A DNA stretch of 64,000 bases, from assembly GCA_947056845.1 (NCBI GenBank), contig CAMSCJ010000005.1:1-64000 (forward strand). Reading direction: 5' to 3'. A program made the translations under genes and the position numbers. Shown here in pieces: positions 35,388 through 44,291 of the stretch. This DNA is from an uncultured Mycoplasmatota bacterium (GTDB lineage Bacteria; Bacillota_I; Bacilli_A; RF39; UBA660). The notes beneath the pieces were generated by a model. It was not told the origin of the DNA, did no database searches, and saw nothing but the letters and a program-made list of their open reading frames with translations. Numbering within the stretch: position 1 is the first letter of the stretch; each line of letters starts with the position of its first letter.

Positions 35388-36095
35388 ATGGATGAATGCT
35401 TAGTATTATTTTCTAGCGGGAAAGATTCATTACTAAGTACCATATTATTAATTGAGCAAGGGTACAAAGTTAAATTGGTTCATTATGATAATATGTGTTC
35501 TATAGGGTGTAGTAATGTTAAAATTGGTTATAATCGACTAGTAAAAAAATATGGTAGTGATAAGGTTGATTATATTGGTATAAAAAATATTAGTTATTTT
35601 TTTAGAAAATTTATTAGTGAAATGTATAGTATGCCTATTGATAAAATAAAAGAAAAATATGGTAATATTTCTATATCAGAATTAAATTGCTTATCATGCA
35701 GATTATCTATGTATATAGCATCGATTATTATTTGTAAGCAAATGAATATAAAATATGTTGCAGATGGTGCTAGAAATAGCCAATTATTTGCGATTGAACA
35801 GGATGAAATGCTTACTTTATTTAAAGAATTATTTAAGAAATATGATATAGAATTATTACTTCCTGTTAAAAATATAACTGATGATTTTGATGAAAAAAAT
35901 CAGCTTATTTTAAGAGGCATTATTCCTAAAGTAAATGAAGCACAATGCTTATTAGGAATGCCTATTAAAAGTGGCGTTGTAGATAAAGAATCCCTTAAAA
36001 CTTGCATTAATATTTATGAGAAAACATTTAAAAAGATGGCGAAAGAAATGATTGAAAATTTTTCTAATATTGAACTAGGTGAAAAGTTTATATGA
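35388..36095 (+). CDS. PP-loop ATPase, 7-cyano-7-deazaguanine synthase/thiolase-like
   Basis: A 235-residue adenine nucleotide alpha hydrolase. The PP-loop SSGKDS is at residues 9-14 (LFSSGKDSLLS). Two Cys pairs are visible, MCSIGCSN near 45 and NCLSCRLSMY near 105, followed by YVADGARNSQ. The enzyme should adenylate a carbonyl or thiol-carrying substrate. It overlaps the next gene by four bases; that gene is a Cys-based DUF523-like protein. The pair suggests sulfur handling on a nucleobase or cofactor. Confidence 0.75.
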   Translation: MDECLVLFSSGKDSLLSTILLIEQGYKVKLVHYDNMCSIGCSNVKIGYNRLVKKYGSDKVDYIGIKNISYFFRKFISEMYSMPIDKIKEKYGNISISELNCLSCRLSMYIASIIICKQMNIKYVADGARNSQLFAIEQDEMLTLFKELFKKYDIELLLPVKNITDDFDEKNQLILRGIIPKVNEAQCLLGMPIKSGVVDKESLKTCINIYEKTFKKMAKEMIENFSNIELGEKFI

Positions 36096-36607
36096 TGGAT
36101 AATAGAAGTAAAAGGTTTATTTTTGTTCCTTTTTGTTTAATGGCTCAAGCTTACCAAGCTCAAGGAATCGTAAAATATGATTGGAAAGGAACAATCAAAC
36201 CTATAATGCAATTATTAATAGATAATGAGATAAATATTATTCAAATGCCTTGTGCTGAAAGTTTATATAATGATAACCTAATAAGGGAACCTAAAGGATT
36301 ATCAAAATATGATACATTAGAATTTAATAATCATTGTGATTATTTAGCGGAAATTGGTTTCAAGCAAATAAAAAATATAATAGATGCAGGATATGAAGTA
36401 ATGGCTATATTAGGCATAGAACATTCACCATCTTGTTGTATTAATTATATATATACTAATAAAGGTATGGAAAAAAGAAAAGGTTTATTTATTGATAAAT
36501 TATTTAATAAATTACAAAAGGAAAATATAAAAATCCCTATGATTGGTATTAATAGAAAGTATATAAAAAAATCATTAGATGAGTTAAGTAAAATTATTTG
36601 TAAATAA
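36092..36607 (+). CDS. DUF523/TudS-like cysteine protein
   Basis: A 171-residue protein. Three cysteine sites correspond to those of DUF523 (2-thiouracil desulfurase, TudS): FCLMAQAYQ near residue 15, MPCAE near 52 and GIEHSPSCCINYIY near 110. In TudS three Cys hold a [4Fe-4S] cluster that removes sulfur from a thiolated base. The start ATGA overlaps the PP-loop gene's stop, so the two are coupled. The first motif differs from the classic CLxGxxxRYDG, so it may be a divergent subfamily. Confidence 0.65.
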   Translation: MMDNRSKRFIFVPFCLMAQAYQAQGIVKYDWKGTIKPIMQLLIDNEINIIQMPCAESLYNDNLIREPKGLSKYDTLEFNNHCDYLAEIGFKQIKNIIDAGYEVMAILGIEHSPSCCINYIYTNKGMEKRKGLFIDKLFNKLQKENIKIPMIGINRKYIKKSLDELSKIICK

Positions 36608-36764
36608 CGATATTTTAGATGCTATCATTGAAGAAGAAAAGAAGGGTAATATCATTTTATATAGATATCCTAGTAGTCCAGCTGATGTTCCGCTTGATAG
36701 CTTAGATTTAATCAAAAAATATATTGAAATAGAAATAGAAATAGTATTAACAAAAGATATATAA
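36603..36764 (+). pseudogene. possible gene fragment, N-terminus missing
   Basis: An open frame of 53 codons without an ATG, GTG or TTG start: NNDILDAIIEEEKKGN, then IILYRYPSSPADVPLDSLDL and a final helix, ending TAA at 36764. It overlaps the end of the DUF523-like gene. The composition looks like real protein, so it is probably the tail of a lost gene, or a small gene with a non-standard start. Confidence 0.35.
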
Positions 36765-36791
36765 ATAATGTTAGTAAAGGAGATTAATATA

Positions 36792-37223
36792 GTGGGAATT
36801 ATTATATGTGGTGGCATAGTAGAAAAAGATGGTAAATTTTTATTAGTACAAGAAGCCAAAAAAATGGTTAAGGGCAAGTGGAATCTTCCTGCTGGTAGAT
36901 TAGAGAATAATGAGACATTGTTTGATGGAGCTAAAAGAGAAATATTTGAAGAATGTGGATGTAGAGTAGAACTAACTGGTGTCTTACAAATAGGAAATAA
37001 GATGCTTGAAAATGATTCATTGATAAGTGTTATATTTGCTACTAAATTATTAGATGATAATATAATATTTAATAAAAAAGAAATATTAGATGTTAAATGG
37101 TTTACCTATGAAGAAATTCTTAATATGAAAGATTACTTAAGGTCTTATGGTTTAGTAGTTGGCGCTATTACAAATTATATAAATAATAGAATTTCTAATA
37201 TTGATATTGTGAAAATAATTTAA
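36792..37223 (+). CDS. Nudix hydrolase
   Basis: A 143-residue hydrolase with a full Nudix box GRLENNETLFDGAKREIFEE plus CG (GX5EX7REUXEEXG), so catalytic Glu residues are intact. GTG 36792 is the likely start because AAAGGAG lies nine bases upstream; an ATG 24 bases earlier would sit before that ribosome site. Substrate probably a nucleoside diphosphate derivative. It abuts the next gene's upstream region. Confidence 0.87.
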   Translation: MGIIICGGIVEKDGKFLLVQEAKKMVKGKWNLPAGRLENNETLFDGAKREIFEECGCRVELTGVLQIGNKMLENDSLISVIFATKLLDDNIIFNKKEILDVKWFTYEEILNMKDYLRSYGLVVGAITNYINNRISNIDIVKII

Positions 37224-37273
37224 TGATTAATCACTATTTATATGAATTTGAAAACATAATTGGAGATATTAAA

Positions 37274-38272
37274 ATGAAAAAATTAAAAATAGCAACTCTT
37301 AATGGGAATGGATATGAACTTGGTTGGCAATTTTCACAATTATTTGATAATGTAGATAATGATTTTTCATATTTTAGAAATTTACTTGAAGATAAAAATA
37401 TCAGAGAAAATTTAGATAAAGTAAAGGAAAAAATAAAAGTTAGATATCCAAGTTATTTAGAGGAAATGTATGCAAGAGCTGATGGTTTTAATGTAAATAG
37501 GGATGTTTATTTATTAAATATTTGTTTTGAAATATATGAGTCAAAAGAAGCTTGTACTGATATTATCGTTAAAGTCGATGACGAATGTATGTTATTAGGA
37601 CATAATGAGGATATATCTGAAAATCTTGATCAGATAGCTTTAGTCAAATATAATTGTCATAATGGTTATTTTTGTGAGTTATCATTATACAATTGTCCAC
37701 AAGGTACGACATTTGGTTGGAATAGTTATGGAATTATTTATAGTGTAAATAGTATATCTTTAAAAGAAGTAAATGAACTGGGCATTCCTGTTTGGTTTAT
37801 CTTAAGAGATATTGTTGAATGTAAAAGTATTGAAGAAGTAATTGATAAGATTAATATAGCAGATTGCGCTTCATCATTTAGTTTAAATATTATTGATTCT
37901 CATAAAAATAAAGCATATTCTATTGAGAAAGTTTTAGATAAATTAGATGTTTTAGAAATAAAAGATAAATATATTCATACCAATCATATAATACATCCTA
38001 ATATGAAATCAAAAATTTGTGAAATATATAATTCATCATTAATTAGAATTGATACTGGGACTAAGTTGCTTAATAATCTAGATATAAAAAATATTAATTT
38101 AGACAATATAAGAAAAATTTTACAATTTAATGATAGTGATACTGCCTATGTATATCAGAACACCGATATAGATGATAGTTTGACAGTTGCTACATTTTTA
38201 TTTAATAGTTATACAAAAGAAATACAAATATATAGTTATTATGATGGAACTATAGTTAAAGATATTTTATAG
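37274..38272 (+). CDS. C45-family acyltransferase/amidase (Ntn hydrolase)
   Basis: A 332-residue protein of the acyl-CoA:6-aminopenicillanic acid acyltransferase type. The nucleophile is likely Cys in SKEACTDIIVK near residue 97, followed by the family's LGHNEDI and the strand FGWNSYGIIYSVNSIS. Such enzymes cut themselves before the Cys and hydrolyse or move acyl groups. ATG 37274 was chosen with TGGAGA upstream. No signal peptide is visible, so it acts inside the cell. Confidence 0.8.
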   Translation: MKKLKIATLNGNGYELGWQFSQLFDNVDNDFSYFRNLLEDKNIRENLDKVKEKIKVRYPSYLEEMYARADGFNVNRDVYLLNICFEIYESKEACTDIIVKVDDECMLLGHNEDISENLDQIALVKYNCHNGYFCELSLYNCPQGTTFGWNSYGIIYSVNSISLKEVNELGIPVWFILRDIVECKSIEEVIDKINIADCASSFSLNIIDSHKNKAYSIEKVLDKLDVLEIKDKYIHTNHIIHPNMKSKICEIYNSSLIRIDTGTKLLNNLDIKNINLDNIRKILQFNDSDTAYVYQNTDIDDSLTVATFLFNSYTKEIQIYSYYDGTIVKDIL

Positions 38273-38371
38273 TTAAGAATTTTAAAAGATTACTATTAGT
38301 ATTTAAAGTTATCTAGTTTAAAATTAGTTAAAAATAAATGATAATAATATTAATTTATAGGAGGTAATTCC

Positions 38372-38920
38372 ATGGCAAAATTATTTTTTATTAGACATGG
38401 ACAAACAGAAGCAAATGTTGCTGGTATTTTAACTGGTACGTTAGAAACTAATTTGACAAAAAAGGGAATTGAAGATGCGAAAAAATTATCATTGCCTTTA
38501 ACAGATAAATTTGATTTCTATTATTGTGCACTGTTAAAAAGAACCCATCAGACTTTAATTGCAATAAAGGGTAATGTAGAATTTATTGTTGATGAAAGGT
38601 TAACAGAGGTTTTCTCTGGATACTGGCAAGGAAAATTTAAATATGAATTACCAAAAGATGAATATGAGTTATATAAAAAAGGCTTACTAAATCCTCCTGG
38701 AGGAGAAGAATTACAAGATGTTGATAAAAGAATAAATTCTTTTTTAAATGATATGTTTAGTAAATATAAAAAAGATGATAAAATTTTAATAGTAACGCAT
38801 AATGCTTTTATAAGAAATCTTAAAAGACTATTTATTGATAGTGATAAAGTTGTAGAACCTAAAAATTTAGAAGTTTTTATTGTTAATGATGATATGTACA
38901 ATCAAATTATAAAAAAGTAA
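38372..38920 (+). CDS. histidine phosphatase family protein
   Basis: A 182-residue phosphoglycerate mutase-like phosphatase. The catalytic RHG motif is FIRHGQTEAN at residues 6-15, with TEVFSGYWQGK holding the acidic residue and VTHNAFIRNL the second His. A strong TAGGAGG precedes the start. The substrate is unknown. A second histidine phosphatase lies at 42607. Confidence 0.9.
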   Translation: MAKLFFIRHGQTEANVAGILTGTLETNLTKKGIEDAKKLSLPLTDKFDFYYCALLKRTHQTLIAIKGNVEFIVDERLTEVFSGYWQGKFKYELPKDEYELYKKGLLNPPGGEELQDVDKRINSFLNDMFSKYKKDDKILIVTHNAFIRNLKRLFIDSDKVVEPKNLEVFIVNDDMYNQIIKK

Positions 38921-38987
38921 TAATCAAAAATTATTTAATAAATTAAAATATTTATAAAAATGTATTTAAATAAAGGGGTGTGTGTAT

Positions 38988-39503
38988 ATGCAAAAGATAG
39001 ATGTATCAAAAGTTATTTTAGGGACAGGAAGCTATAATAATGTTAAAGGTGGTAATACCGTTTCAGTAACTTGTGATGGTGGTAATGCGTGGGGGTATTA
39101 TGGGCCTTCTTATAAAAAATTGGCTCCTAGGTTAGTAACATATATACCATATTCCGAAAAATATGAATATCTTTTAGAACTAAAAAAAGATGCTTCAAAA
39201 TTAAAAGAGTACATTCAGCTTAGAAAGCAAATAGAAGATGAATATATTGCTAGTTATTATGAAATACGATTAAAAGATTTAAATATAGAAGAGTTATTTT
39301 ATACATTAGAAAGTAAATTTAATGATACTATAATTTTATTATGTCATGAGCCTATTGATGAATTTTGTCATAGAAGATTGATAGCTGATTATATTGAAAT
39401 TAAAACTGGTATATATATTCCTGAAGTACAAGTAGATACAGATGGCATTGTTACAAAATTGAACCCAATTAGATATAAAAATAGATTAAGGAAAGTTATA
39501 TGA
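38988..39503 (+). CDS. DUF488 family protein
   Basis: A 171-residue protein with the DUF488 C-terminal signature LLCHEPIDEFCHRRLIADYI near residue 115. The N-terminus VILGTGSYNNVKGGNTVSVT and GNAWGYYGPSYKKLAPR match the longer DUF488 form. The Cys and His cluster (CHEP...CHRR) may bind metal or act in catalysis; no activity is established. ATG 38988 was chosen because AAAGGGG is nine bases upstream. Confidence 0.82.
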   Translation: MQKIDVSKVILGTGSYNNVKGGNTVSVTCDGGNAWGYYGPSYKKLAPRLVTYIPYSEKYEYLLELKKDASKLKEYIQLRKQIEDEYIASYYEIRLKDLNIEELFYTLESKFNDTIILLCHEPIDEFCHRRLIADYIEIKTGIYIPEVQVDTDGIVTKLNPIRYKNRLRKVI

Positions 39504-39571
39504 AAAAAAGTGAAATAGATAAATAAATTAATTAAATATAAAAAAATAACTTTAGAAGGAGTCAAGATTAT

Positions 39572-40498
39572 ATGAATAAAATTGTAGTAACTTATAATAA
39601 CGCTGATTTAGATTGTGTTGCTAGTGCATACGCATATACTGAATATTTAAATAAGACGGGAATTATGGCAACATACTATATTAGTGGTATGGTTCAAGAT
39701 GAAGTAAATATTGTGTGCCAATTGTTTAATATTTTACTAAATAATAAAATAGATAAAATTCAAGATGAGGATATAATAGTTGTTGATACAAATACTTTAT
39801 CCTCTGTTGATTATGTGAAACCTAAAAATATCGTGGAATTTATTGATCATCATCCAAATTCCGGTGATATTAAATATTGTGAAAATGCGACCTTAAGATT
39901 ATATGATGTAGGTGCTGTTTGTACTATAATTGCTGAAATGTTTAAAGAAAATAAACTTGTTATATCTAGGGAAGCGGCCATTTTGTTATATTATGGTATA
40001 ATTTCTAATACGATTAATTTAAAAGCCAAAACAACAACAGAAAAGGATATTTCAATATTATCATGGTTAAAGAAAAATTGTTTAGCTATTGATGAATCAT
40101 TAATTACTAAGATTTTTGAAGAAAAAAGTAAAATTAATATTAAATATTTAAGAAGATTCATGGAAGTAGAGGAAAAATTTATAGTTAATAATGATGAAAT
40201 GATAATTGGCCAATTAGAAATAACAAATGCCATAGACTTTTTAAATAAATACAGAAATAATATTGATAAAATTATTTTTGATGTATATGATGAATATAAA
40301 GTAAAATATGTTTTTTTAAATATTATTGATATATTAAAAGGTTATCATTTGTTATACACGCCTGATAAAAAATGTATTTCTTTTTTGGAAGAAAAATTAG
40401 ATGTTGTATTTAATGATGATATTTATAAAGAAGATGAAATAGTATTAAGAAAAGAAATTAAAAAAATTTTAAAAAATTTAATGTCAAATAAAAAATAA
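39572..40498 (+). CDS. DHH-family phosphoesterase, PpaC-like
   Basis: A 308-residue protein. The motif order YNNADLDCVASAYAY, VVDTNT, EFIDHHPNSGD (DHH), then AAILLYYGIISNT is that of manganese-dependent inorganic pyrophosphatases and related DHH phosphoesterases. The first motif lacks the usual GHxxPD His, so its metal site differs from classic PpaC. The C-terminal DHHA-type domain seems short. It may act on a different phosphoanhydride. Confidence 0.75.
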   Translation: MNKIVVTYNNADLDCVASAYAYTEYLNKTGIMATYYISGMVQDEVNIVCQLFNILLNNKIDKIQDEDIIVVDTNTLSSVDYVKPKNIVEFIDHHPNSGDIKYCENATLRLYDVGAVCTIIAEMFKENKLVISREAAILLYYGIISNTINLKAKTTTEKDISILSWLKKNCLAIDESLITKIFEEKSKINIKYLRRFMEVEEKFIVNNDEMIIGQLEITNAIDFLNKYRNNIDKIIFDVYDEYKVKYVFLNIIDILKGYHLLYTPDKKCISFLEEKLDVVFNDDIYKEDEIVLRKEIKKILKNLMSNKK

Positions 40499-40618
40499 GT
40501 TAAGTAAATTGATTAATTTTTCATCATGGGAAATACTTATAAGTATTTTTATGAGTAACTAATTAATATATATATTATATAAGCAAAAGAACTGTATATA
40601 ATATAAATAGGTGACATT

Positions 40619-42394
40619 ATGAATAAATATGAGTGGGATTTTAGTAAATATTATGGAAATATTCAAAAGTGTTATGAGGAATTACATGCTATAGAGAAGA
40701 AATTAAAAGATTATGACTTTTATAAAAATCATCTTTTAGATTCTGCACAAAATTTATATGACGGAATTAAGTTGGATTTGGATATAACACAACAACTTGA
40801 TAATTTAAAATTTTACATTAATCGTAAATATGATGTGGATATAACTAATGGCGATGTAAAAAAATTAAAAGATGCAATTGCCTTTTTAGAAAATAGAAAA
40901 ATGGAGCAAACAGCTTTTATTTATCATGAATTATCTATATTAAAATTAACAGATTTAGAAAATTATATAAAAGATAATCAGAAATTGGAAAAACTACGTT
41001 TATATTTAAAAAGAATTATAAAAAATAATTCTCATATTGTTGACTTGAAGGATAAAGATTTGGAAAAAGAGTTAAACTATTTTTTAGATTTATTTGTTAC
41101 AAATGCAAACTTATTAAGGAATAAGCAAATCGATTTTGGCAGTATTGAGTTTGAAGGCGAAAATATTGAAATATCAAATCATAATTATAAAAAATATATG
41201 AGTAATCCTTGCCGTGAATTAAGAAAAAAGTATTTCGAAAGATTTTATAAGAAGTATGCAGAGTTTAGTGAATTATTTGGCATTAATTTAAAGGAAAATA
41301 TTCGAATTAATACTAAATTATCTATACTAAAAAAATATAATAATCCTATAGAATATTATTTATCTAAAGAAGAAATTGATTATCAAATATATGACAATTT
41401 AATTGAATCTACTAATGAAAACTTAGATATTTTACATGAATATTATAGACTGCGAAAGGAAATTTTAAATTATAATCATCTACATATTTATGATTTATAT
41501 ATTCCATTAGTAACAGAGTATATCAAATCATATTCTATTGAAGAAGCTAGAGTAATTGTTTTATCTTCACTAAGTATATTAGGAGAAGATTATATTAAAA
41601 TAATAGAGGAAGCGTTTGATAAAAATTGGATTGATTGTTTCCCTAAAAAAAATAAGGTATCTGGCGCTTATGGTGGAGGCGTTTATGGGCAACATCCTTA
41701 TGTTTTATTAAATTATAATGAAAGTATTTGGGATGTGAAAACATTAATTCATGAATTGGGACACGCGGCCAATGCTTATTTGTCATTTGGAAATCAGGAT
41801 TATCCGTATGCGTATTATTCTACATTTGTCGAGGAAATTCCTTCTATAGTAAATGAATTTATTTTATATAATTATTTAAAAACGAATAGTAAATCATCAA
41901 AAGAAAAGCTTTTTTATGCTAGTATGGAAATAGAGATTTTTATAGAAAAATATTTTCGAGCAACTATGCAAGCTGAGTATGAAAAAAAGATATATGATTT
42001 AGTTTTAACTAATCAATTTATTGATTATAATATATTAAATGAATTGTATTATGATTTACAAAAAAAATATTATGGGAAATCTGTTTTTGTAGATAAAGAA
42101 ATATCTACTGAATGGGAACGCATTCTACAATATTTTGAATATCCTTTATATACTTATCAATATGCTACATCTGTATGTTCAGCATTTTATATTTCTAAAA
42201 AGTTAATTAGTGGAGATTTATCATATAGAGACAAGTATTTAAATTTTTTGGCTTTGGGAAATAGCACCTCACCAGTGGAGGCTTTAAAATTAGTAGAATT
42301 TGATTTAAATGATAAGAATATGTTTGTTCAAATCATTGAAGAATTTAAAAAGATGTTAAATGAATTTATTGAGAATATTAAAAATGATTTTTAA
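40619..42394 (+). CDS. M3 family oligoendopeptidase (PepF-like)
   Basis: A 591-residue cytoplasmic zinc peptidase. The HExxH motif is TLIHELGHAANAYLSFGN near residue 380, with the third ligand Glu in STFVEEIPSIVNE downstream. The length matches PepF, which cuts short peptides. The second M3 peptidase at 44292 shares only the fold. A -10-like TATAAT lies about 25 bp upstream. Confidence 0.92.
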   Translation: MNKYEWDFSKYYGNIQKCYEELHAIEKKLKDYDFYKNHLLDSAQNLYDGIKLDLDITQQLDNLKFYINRKYDVDITNGDVKKLKDAIAFLENRKMEQTAFIYHELSILKLTDLENYIKDNQKLEKLRLYLKRIIKNNSHIVDLKDKDLEKELNYFLDLFVTNANLLRNKQIDFGSIEFEGENIEISNHNYKKYMSNPCRELRKKYFERFYKKYAEFSELFGINLKENIRINTKLSILKKYNNPIEYYLSKEEIDYQIYDNLIESTNENLDILHEYYRLRKEILNYNHLHIYDLYIPLVTEYIKSYSIEEARVIVLSSLSILGEDYIKIIEEAFDKNWIDCFPKKNKVSGAYGGGVYGQHPYVLLNYNESIWDVKTLIHELGHAANAYLSFGNQDYPYAYYSTFVEEIPSIVNEFILYNYLKTNSKSSKEKLFYASMEIEIFIEKYFRATMQAEYEKKIYDLVLTNQFIDYNILNELYYDLQKKYYGKSVFVDKEISTEWERILQYFEYPLYTYQYATSVCSAFYISKKLISGDLSYRDKYLNFLALGNSTSPVEALKLVEFDLNDKNMFVQIIEEFKKMLNEFIENIKNDF

Positions 42395-42606
42395 TATTTT
42401 TTTTGTATACATAAATAGTTAAATAAAATATGTTTTATTTTAAGTGTGTATAGTGAACTATTAAGATAAAATGTTCAGTAAATATCTAAAAAAATAATAT
42501 AATATGTTATAATATATAGTAGGATATTTTAATTTTAGAAATGAAATTTTTATGCGCTCTTTTGGTTTAAAGATATTTATAAGTATTTATAGGAGATGTA
42601 TATAAT

Positions 42607-43242
42607 ATGACAATATTATATTTGATTAGGCATTCATTGAAAAATAGAAGTTATGGAATTTGTGATACAAATGATTCTTTTCAAATAAGAAATGAAAAGA
42701 TGGTTTTGAGTTGTGAAGGAGAAAAATTGGCGTTAAAATTATCAAAGCATAAGGAATTACAAAATATTGATGAAGTTTGGACAAGCAATTATGTAAGAGC
42801 TATAGAAACAGCTAAATATATATGTGCTAATAACAATAAAAACCTAAATATATCTTCATCATTTGATGAAAGATATTATGGTATGTGGAATAATGCTGTG
42901 GATAAAGAAGCATTTTGGATTAACCAATTTTTAGAACCTAATTTAAAAAATTTAAACGGAGAATCACAAAAAGATGTTCAATTGAGAGTTGATCAAAAAA
43001 TAAAAGAAATTTTAAATAACCAGAAAAATAAAAAAATTGCCATTATATGTCATAATGCTTGTATATTATTTTATTTATTAAAATATTGTGAATTAATAAA
43101 AGCTGAGATTAATAAAAAGTTAACAATAAAATTTAAAGATAAAATTTTGATTGAAAATAATATTATGAAATCTCCATCAATAATGAAATTAGAATTTGAT
43201 AATGATAAGTTAATTGATATTTCATATATAGAAATAGAATAA
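42607..43242 (+). CDS. histidine phosphatase family protein
   Basis: A 211-residue phosphatase with YLIRHSLKNRSYG (RH motif, with Ser where Gly is usual), SNYVRAIETAKYIC, FDERYYGMWNN and the second His in IICHNACILFYLL. The family fold is clear though motif I is divergent. It sits between the two M3 peptidases with long AT-rich spacers. Confidence 0.82.
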   Translation: MTILYLIRHSLKNRSYGICDTNDSFQIRNEKMVLSCEGEKLALKLSKHKELQNIDEVWTSNYVRAIETAKYICANNNKNLNISSSFDERYYGMWNNAVDKEAFWINQFLEPNLKNLNGESQKDVQLRVDQKIKEILNNQKNKKIAIICHNACILFYLLKYCELIKAEINKKLTIKFKDKILIENNIMKSPSIMKLEFDNDKLIDISYIEIE

Positions 43243-43249
43243 ATAAAAA

Positions 43250-43462
43250 GTAAGTTATTACATTATCTTTTTACATTGGTCAAAAATTTTAGATAATGAT
43301 AATATTAAGTTTTATTATGATTATGTTGAAAATAGTGTTTTATCATATAATAAAATAATAAATAATCAAGAATTAGTGGAATTGCTAAAATCGCAGATAG
43401 AAAAAACGAGAAAATTTATTAATGCTGGTAAATATATGGATATGGATATTAAAGATAAGTAG
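43250..43462 (+). pseudogene. gene fragment without a start codon
   Basis: An open frame of about 70 codons ending TAG at 43460-43462 reads HWSKILDNDNIKFYYDYVEN, then SVLSYNKIINNQELVELLKS and KTRKFINAGKYMDMDIKDK. No start codon with a ribosome site fits. It looks like the C-terminal remnant of a helical protein and is the only coding trace in the 370-bp gap between 43243 and 43614. Confidence 0.35.
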
Positions 43463-43614
43463 GCAAAAGTTGTTGTAATAATTCGGGAAAATAAAGAATT
43501 GAAAAGTTTATATTTTTACTGATAAACTGGTTGTTCAAAATTTAATAAAATTATCTATATAAATAGATAATAATTAAATGAAAAAATAAGACATTATAAA
43601 GATGGTGATTAAAA

Positions 43615-44160
43615 ATGGAAAAACTTTTTTTAGAGACTCCTACAATAGATAGAAAACAAGATGCACTAGATTATTTAGAAGAGAATATTAAATATAATTC
43701 AGATTTAAATGGCACCGGAAATATGGATAGGTGTTTAAATGAACTAATAAATAGATGTCCTTCTAAAACTTATTTTGTAGTAAGAGAAAATGATGAAAAA
43801 ATAGTTGGGATGATAAACATTAGGTATAACATATCAAGTGAAAAATTAAAAAGTTGGGCCTCTCATATTGGCTATGGCATTAGACCCACTGAAAGGCAAA
43901 AGGGATATGATAAAACAGCATTATTTTTAGGCTTATTAGAAGAACAAAGACTTGGTGAAAAAAGAGTATTATTAGTTTGTGATATTGATAATATTGGCTC
44001 AAATAAAACAATTTTAGCATTAGGAGGAGAACTAGAAAAAACAGAATTATATAAATTTGATAATACAATGACCAATTACTATTGGATAAATGTTGATGAT
44101 GCAATTGAAAAGTATTATGAACAATATAAATGTTATATAAAAAATGTTTCTAAAAAATAG
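43615..44160 (+). CDS. GNAT family N-acetyltransferase
   Basis: A 181-residue acetyltransferase: YFVVRENDEKIVGMINIRYN, the acetyl-CoA motif HIGYGIRPTERQKGYDKTAL and LLVCDIDNIGSNKTILALGG. This layout (IGYGIRPSER..G) matches the subgroup that follows predicted acetyltransferase COG3981. The substrate is unknown. Ribosome site AAGATGGTGATT. Confidence 0.87.
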   Translation: MEKLFLETPTIDRKQDALDYLEENIKYNSDLNGTGNMDRCLNELINRCPSKTYFVVRENDEKIVGMINIRYNISSEKLKSWASHIGYGIRPTERQKGYDKTALFLGLLEEQRLGEKRVLLVCDIDNIGSNKTILALGGELEKTELYKFDNTMTNYYWINVDDAIEKYYEQYKCYIKNVSKK

Positions 44161-44291
44161 CGAGTTAACTTATGCAATAAAAAATAGTAAAAAAGTGTTT
44201 CCATTTGTTTAGATAAATTTAGGTATTATAATAAATGAATTACTCATAATTTTACACGTTTAAATAAAATTAGTGAAATAGAGGTGGAATA

